This document shows, piece by piece, positions 59,272-64,000 of a stretch of DNA of 64,000 nucleotides; positions within the stretch are counted from its first letter, which is position 1; each line of letters begins with the position of its first letter. Under the pieces are notes generated by a model. It was not told the DNA's origin. It searched no databases and saw only the letters and a list, made by a program, of their open reading frames with translations. A program made the position numbers and the translations under genes. This stretch comes from Rehmannia glutinosa (Eukaryota > Streptophyta > Magnoliopsida > Lamiales > Orobanchaceae): positions 41,019,335-41,083,334 of the forward strand of contig CM071930.1 in the NCBI GenBank assembly GCA_016081115.2, read 5' to 3'.

Positions 59272-59964
59272 TTGGATTACACTTATCCTCTTTATTTACC
59301 GCAGTGCATGCCTACTCGTCGTCGAATTTGGAAGCGCGACACCGCCGGTAGCAATACAGAGGAAAGTATTAATACAGACCACGAGGAGGATATTAACGAA
59401 GGCAAGGATCCCGATATGGCGGATGAACAAAGAACTATGTACGATTACGCCAAGCCATCCATGGATGGCACGACGTCAAGCATTGTAAGGCCCGCTGTTG
59501 CCGCCAACAATTTTGAAATTAAACCCAACGTTATTCAAATGGTGCAACAGCTTGTCCAATTTGACGGTCTACCAGATGAAGATCCCAATAATCACATCGC
59601 GAATTTTCTTGAAATTTGCGACACTTTCAAAATCAACGGGGTCTCCGATGATGCCATCCGTCTACGCTTATTCCCATTCTCTCTTCGGGGACGAGCAAAA
59701 CAGTGGTTAAATACTTTGCCAAAAGGAACGATTACAACATGGAATATTATGGCAGAAAAATTCCTTTTGAAGTATTTCCCACCGGCAAAGACCGCAAGAT
59801 TAAGGAACGAAATCTCTTTATTTACTCAAGCAGACGATGAAACTTTATATGATACTTGGGAGAGATTTAAGGAATTATTGCGAAAGTGCCCACACCATGG
59901 CCTACCTATTTGGATGCAAGTCCAAACATTTTATAATGGGCTACTTTCGCAACAAGACAAATGA
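59272..59964 (+). pseudogene. gag of Athila unit 2, open for 230 codons then truncated
   Basis: Open from MDYTYPLYLPQCMPTRRRIW to the stop at 59962-59964. It holds the same gag core as unit 1 without its frameshift (LFPFSLRGRAKQWLNTLPKG). The text continues out of frame to about 60090 (EGMAMNGYQWQSI) and then jumps into LTR G3. Zinc knuckle and protease are absent. Confidence 0.85.
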
Positions 59965-60090
59965 TCGATCGCGGCGGGGGAACTCTTAATAACAAAACGG
60001 CGGAAGCCGCTCAGGATTTGATTGAGGGAATGGCCATGAACGGCTACCAATGGCAATCCATACGAGGTAAAACTAACAGGTCTGTTGGTG

Positions 60091-60706
60091 TGTATATTGA
60101 TTTGAAGTTTATTTTTCATCCGGGAAATCGAGAGATTCATGGTGAAATAGAACCTATATAAGTGAAAAGAGTTGCATGCAATCCTAGATATAGGGGCGAC
60201 ATAAATCTTCCGGATTAGGGTCAAACCTAATATGGGAATTCACAAATCGTTATAATCTTTGTCTTGGGGTTTTAACTAGAAAGAGATTTCGTTAATCAAC
60301 TTGAGATTAGAAGTTTTTCGCCTTGAGAAAGGGTTTAACTTAAATTGGGAATTTCTACGGTCCACAAAACGTGAGATTTTATTAAAAGAGGTTGGTTTTT
60401 GCTTAAGGGCTTACGGTTGTATTTTTAACTTGTCAAATCACAAAAACATTCTAGAGGGATTTACATTCAAACACACTTTTATCTCTTGATTTCTTATTTT
60501 ACAAATCTTCCTCCATTTTTACAATTTATAATTTGTTTTCCTTTTCCATCAAACAAAAACTCAAAATTGTTAGATTAAATAACAAAAAGACGGTAATTAT
60601 TAGTACTTATAATCCTCGTGGGAATGACACTCGGTACTCAATAATCTATACTATAAAACGATAGGTGCACTTGCCTACGGTTTTAAAGGTAGCTTTTGAG
60701 CCATCA
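60091..60706 (+). repeat. 3' part of Athila LTR G3
   Basis: It joins gag at TATATTGATTTGAAG and matches G1 from about 52909 to the LTR end GAGCCATCA. The promoter half and palindrome cluster are missing. Confidence 0.9.
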
Positions 60707-61209
60707 AAAATTTATTAGAAAATTTTGGATTGTTGGTCAGATATTTGATTTCTTTGAAATCCGCGTAATAAAAATTGACATGTTTATTTTTGTGTGCATA
60801 ACTTGTATGTGTTTTGCATTCATGCATTAGGCATATTTTTTTATCCTTATTTTATTTCTCTCTTGCCTTGGAAAATATGAAGGCCAGTCACGTTCAAAGG
60901 AGAAACGAGGTTCAATTTTTCTCGTTGTCCAACTCTCCATGAATCTAATTCAGAAACCTTGTGAAAGTGGTTGGTGAACCCCTGAGTTGATTAAACAAAT
61001 TTAAGGAAATCTTATGTACTTTTAGCCATTTTTGCAAAAAAGGGGAGTTTAAGTATGATACTATTTGATTGAGGGGGAGTTACATGTTTTTTTTTAGTCT
61101 TTGCTATCAGCGACTCATTTTTTTTTTGGTTCCAACTTGATTTTCATGTGATACTGCTTTCTTGATATCAAGTTAGACGTGTTTTGACAAAAATGCCAAA
61201 GGTGGAGAA
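60707..61209 (+). other. 3' untranslated region and polypurine tract of Copia F
   Basis: Noncoding text resumes right after the Athila array. It ends in AAAGGTGGAGAA (61198-61209) before the 3' LTR. Confidence 0.7.
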
Positions 61210-62055
61210 CGTTAAGTCCATATTTCTTGGAGTGATTTGATTGTCAATTTTGTCAAATTAATTAATTTATTTAGTGGTTATAATGAGCAGGTTGGTTTCA
61301 TATGTATTCCTATGACATGAAGACTTCTAGTTGATAAAGGAATCTTGGCTCACAAGAAGATAACACCAAGGACAAGCTGGAGTTTGTATCAAATAAGGAT
61401 TCTTTCCTTGGGTAGTTTATGTGACGGAATAAATAGATTTGATAGACCAATCAAACAACAAGTTGTAACAAGCTTCGGAGTTTTATTAAGCATAAGAATA
61501 GGACTTATGTTAGCCTATATATATATATGTAGTAGTATACAGAGTATTTGATCACGCTTGCAACGAGAAAATATTCAGCAGTCATATTTGGGAGCTTTAA
61601 GAGATTTATTTTATGAGTTTATAGATCATCTTCGTGTTTCTACATACGCGTATTCATTATTCGGGAGGAAGAAGGCGAGTCTTCGAGACGAAGACGATCC
61701 GCGATTTGGAGGCGTCCAACAGTGAAGGGATTTCATTGAAGCAGATTATTGGAAGAATAATTTCGGCGAACATAAAGGGAGTTCAAGAACGGCGATGATT
61801 CAAAGAGGGAGTCTTTAAATTGTTTAAGTCCAATTATTGTACTCTGTAACCTTTATTATTAGTGGAATTATTTTTCTCTGGGCGTGGCCTCGTGGAGTAG
61901 GATTGGTTAATCCGAACCATGTTAATATCATTGTGTTTTTATTTATCGCTCTGCAGAAATACATGTGTCAAAAATGGTGTTGTAACATCAGTTACAACAT
62001 CCGTTGTTCAGGTTGCTAGTATTATTTAATAATTTGGGGCAACAAATTATAACAT
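61210..62055 (+). repeat. 3' LTR of Copia F (846 bp)
   Basis: It matches 47541-48382 throughout, with scattered base changes and a short TA-repeat difference. Its first base is C instead of T. TACTC follows at 62056-62060. Confidence 0.92.
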
Positions 62056-62060
62056 ACTCC

Positions 62061-62410
62061 ATACTAATGTTTTTCGAATAAATTAAAACTCTATGATCGA
62101 CTCAGGCAGATAGCACCATCATTGATTCTCTAATCAAATGTGATTTATGATCTAAGAAAAAAATCTAAATAGGAATTTAATTCCATGATAAACGATCACT
62201 AAGACTTAAACACATTTTTTTTTGGGGAGACTTAAACACGCTTGAGAATAAGATATCAGGCATGCAAATCACATGACATATATAATAATCTTATTTCACT
62301 TGGATGAGATTGTTTTGAATTTTATATTTTTTTTGTTTGCATATATGATTTGGTTTAGATTGAATTATCATGCTAGGCTCTTCACTCTTCTTCCTCATTC
62401 TTATTCAAAA
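62061..62410. other. Spacer without recognisable gene
   Basis: AT-rich, between the Copia F duplication and the Helitron end. No protein-like frame or repeat structure is seen. Confidence 0.5.
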
Positions 62411-64000
62411 TTAGTATTTTACCCGTGCGATGCATGGGAGTGTGTTCGAAGTGTAGTGTTGCTATATAAATTGAATATCAATAAAATATATAATCTATAT
62501 ATAATGTAACAGAATACAAAATTTTTTTAAAAAAAAAGAGAATTACAATTGCACAAAAAAAAAATTACAAATTTTTGAAAAACTTCTTTGTATACAACAT
62601 TAGTTGTTTGTTTGTTGTTTGACGCATTGTCACCACAAACTAATATTTTCAGTCCCTTATGATTGGTAACTCAAGAAACTGCCACATATAATTGGTCATG
62701 ACTAAAAACTGGATTCTTGAGATATAAGCCGACATTCGAGAGAGATTGTCCTTGGCTTTTGTTTATCGTCATGGCATACGACACGATCAAAGAAAACGCG
62801 CCGCTAGAACTTGAAGGAATCCCGAGGTCGGATGGGGTAAGAGTCATTCGTGGAATCAATACTTTATGACCTGCATTGGCTCCTGTGAGAATCTTGGATT
62901 CAAGCACATGTTTACCGAGCCTTGTTATAACTAATCTTGTACCATTACACAAACCAATAGAATGGTCTATATTTCTCAGGAGCATAACAGGAGTCCCAAC
63001 CTTCAAATGAATTTCATGATTAGGAACTCCGGAACATCTTATCCCATTTAAGAATTCCGGTGTGCGTAGATCTTGTAAGAAATCAATATTGGCATCCGAT
63101 TTGCAAGTGCTATCCGAATTCAAATAAGTATGAACTTCCGATGTGTTCAAGGAGGTCATATATTGATTTATCAACTCAACCATATCGAGAGTAGGTGCCA
63201 AAATAGCTCTTTCCTTCAGATAAGTCAGATCCTCGATTGCATCTTTAAACATTGGATAAGTGCCTTTGATGATAGTCGAAATTGGATCACCGATTGATTC
63301 GAGCAAAATATCTTCAGGGATGTCAATAGTGGCAGAACCGTCATTTTCTCCTCCAAGTGTTCCATCTCCGATATTTGCAATCCATTCAGAAAACTTCACC
63401 AAATCCGCATAATCATCGCTTTCACCTAGTCTTTGAAGCCGCATGTTCTTAGTTAGTTTAAGAACAGTACAATGTCTCCACAAATGCGAAGAATTTATCG
63501 TGGCATTGATGATATCCTACCGACTTCCCTTGGGTACGACTGGCAATATCTGTCTGAAGTCTCCCCCAAACACGACCGTTTTTGCCTCTAAATGGGATAT
63601 GCTGACATCCTGGTTTGACAGTCTCCATAATATCTTTTATAGTTGTGTCCACTGCCTCAAAGCAATGCTTGTGCATCATTGGAGCTTCATCTCATATTAT
63701 TAGTTTACTACGCATAATCAATTCAGCAAGTGGACTGCCAACTTTGATTTCACAGCTTGATCCTTCATGTGGATTTATGGGAATAACAAATCGAGAATGT
63801 ACAGTCCTCCCACCAGGCAACAGAAGAGATGCTATTCCGCTTAACGCCACGTTTAGTACAATTTGTCTTTTTGATCTCAACCCCGAAGATAATGCCCTCC
63901 ACAAATAAGTTTTACCCCTACCTCCGTATCCATATACAAAAAAGAGATGCTAATGCCTTACGATCGTATCGTAACTCGTTGTAAACCAATCTATTTTGGC
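62411..64000 (-). mobile_element. Helitron 2, minus strand, 5' part outside window
   Basis: On the minus strand its 3' end reads CTAA (62414-62411) before a T. Just upstream lies the imperfect hairpin CCCATGC-ATC-GCACGGG (about 62438-62422). It belongs to the same family as Helitron 1: the helicase C-termini are nearly the same, and the hairpin loops and right arms match. Confidence 0.85.
62567..64000 (-). pseudogene. Helitron Pif1-type helicase (few disabling changes)
   Basis: Read on the minus strand from the window end: Walker A GYGGRGKT (63931-63908), then GIASLLLPGGRTVHSRFVIP, the Walker B region with a stop before DEAPMMHKH (63693-63691), KPGCQHIPFRGK, and FRQILPVVP in a shifted frame. 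The open part 63483-62671 has LTKNMRLQ, GVPNHEIHLKVGTPVMLLRN and VSYAMTINKSQGQSLSNVG. A TGA at 62673-62671 stands where Helitron 1 has CGA (Arg) in VSRVTN, the type of change expected from methyl-CpG decay. The natural stop after KEVFQ also seems lost. The Rep domain would lie beyond the window. Confidence 0.9.

Larger units (their letters stand above)
51456..60706 (+). mobile_element. Tandem Athila-type array G, without pol
   Basis: Order: piece of internal 3' region (51456-51825), LTR G1 (51826-53521), internal 1 (53522-57439), LTR G2 (57440-59152), start of internal 2 (59153-60090), 3' part of LTR G3 (60091-60706). The primer binding site, gag type and protease type are those of Athila elements. 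No RT, RNase H or integrase is found in either internal region. Such arrays usually come from unequal recombination between LTRs. Both ends are truncated; TTTATTA occurs in the Copia F text at both borders (about 51449 and 60711). Confidence 0.85.
47541..62055 (+). mobile_element. Copia element F, gag-protease only, hosting an Athila array
   Basis: Two LTRs start TGTTAAGTCC (the right one CGTTAAGTCC) and end ATTATAACA; TACTC duplicates at 47536-47540 and 62056-62060 prove a single insertion. The internal part has gag and protease with a long open frame, then almost all of pol is missing and only the last ~65 residues of RNase H remain. A tandem Athila-type array (51456-60706) sits in the 3' region. 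The LTRs differ by a few per cent by eye, so F is not very old. Confidence 0.92.

Overview
This window looks like plant nuclear DNA from a eudicot. The signs are an AT-rich sequence, spliced genes, plant lineages of LTR retrotransposons, plant-type Helitrons, and a BTB-TAZ gene, a family combination found in plants. The extra ORF downstream of pol in two Copia elements resembles proteins I remember from Lamiales genomes such as Gesneriaceae, so an asterid of the order Lamiales is my best guess. That guess rests on memory and is weak.

I can support only one ordinary host gene. It is a five-exon BTB/POZ + TAZ zinc-finger gene (BT4-like) on the minus strand at 41481-44518, and it appears intact. 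Almost everything else is nested transposable elements. Region by region: 1-11252 is Copia element A (SIRE/Maximus type), with broken gag-pol, a long broken extra ORF and its 3' LTR; the window cuts off its 5' end. A sits inside Copia B (11253-15916), whose extra ORF is itself interrupted by a piece of plastid ndhD. 16860-31715 is Copia C, of the same family as A. It is interrupted by a Ty3/Gypsy chromovirus-like element D (19055-28738, TSD CAGGT), which has a displaced Copia fragment behind its 5' LTR and an intact extra ORF before gag. 31716-34953 is a lone minus-strand Gypsy LTR (E).

35220-40623 is a Helitron inserted exactly into the ORF1 of a minus-strand LINE (40624-41298 continues at 35135-35219). 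The Helitron holds its own later LINE insertion with a 17-bp TSD, RPA-like remnants and a shortened helicase. The BT4-like gene follows, with a Mutator-like MITE in its last intron. Upstream of its promoter lies a nest of small elements: a fold-back element hosting a Harbinger-like element, 170-bp tandem repeats hosting a tRNA-derived SINE, and another MITE.

47541-62055 is Copia F, with two good LTRs and TSD TACTC. It has lost nearly all of pol and hosts a tandem Athila-type array (51456-60706) of LTR-internal-LTR-internal-LTR, also without pol. The window ends in a second Helitron, on the minus strand (62411 to beyond 64000), whose Pif1-type helicase is nearly readable.

The strongest unexplained signal is a cluster of perfect palindromes in the Athila LTRs. 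Between the two LTR copies, the arms of one hairpin changed at three base pairs while staying fully complementary. A similar but unrelated palindromic 20-bp repeat occurs in Copia B. None of the elements appears able to move by itself, judging from the broken or missing enzymes.
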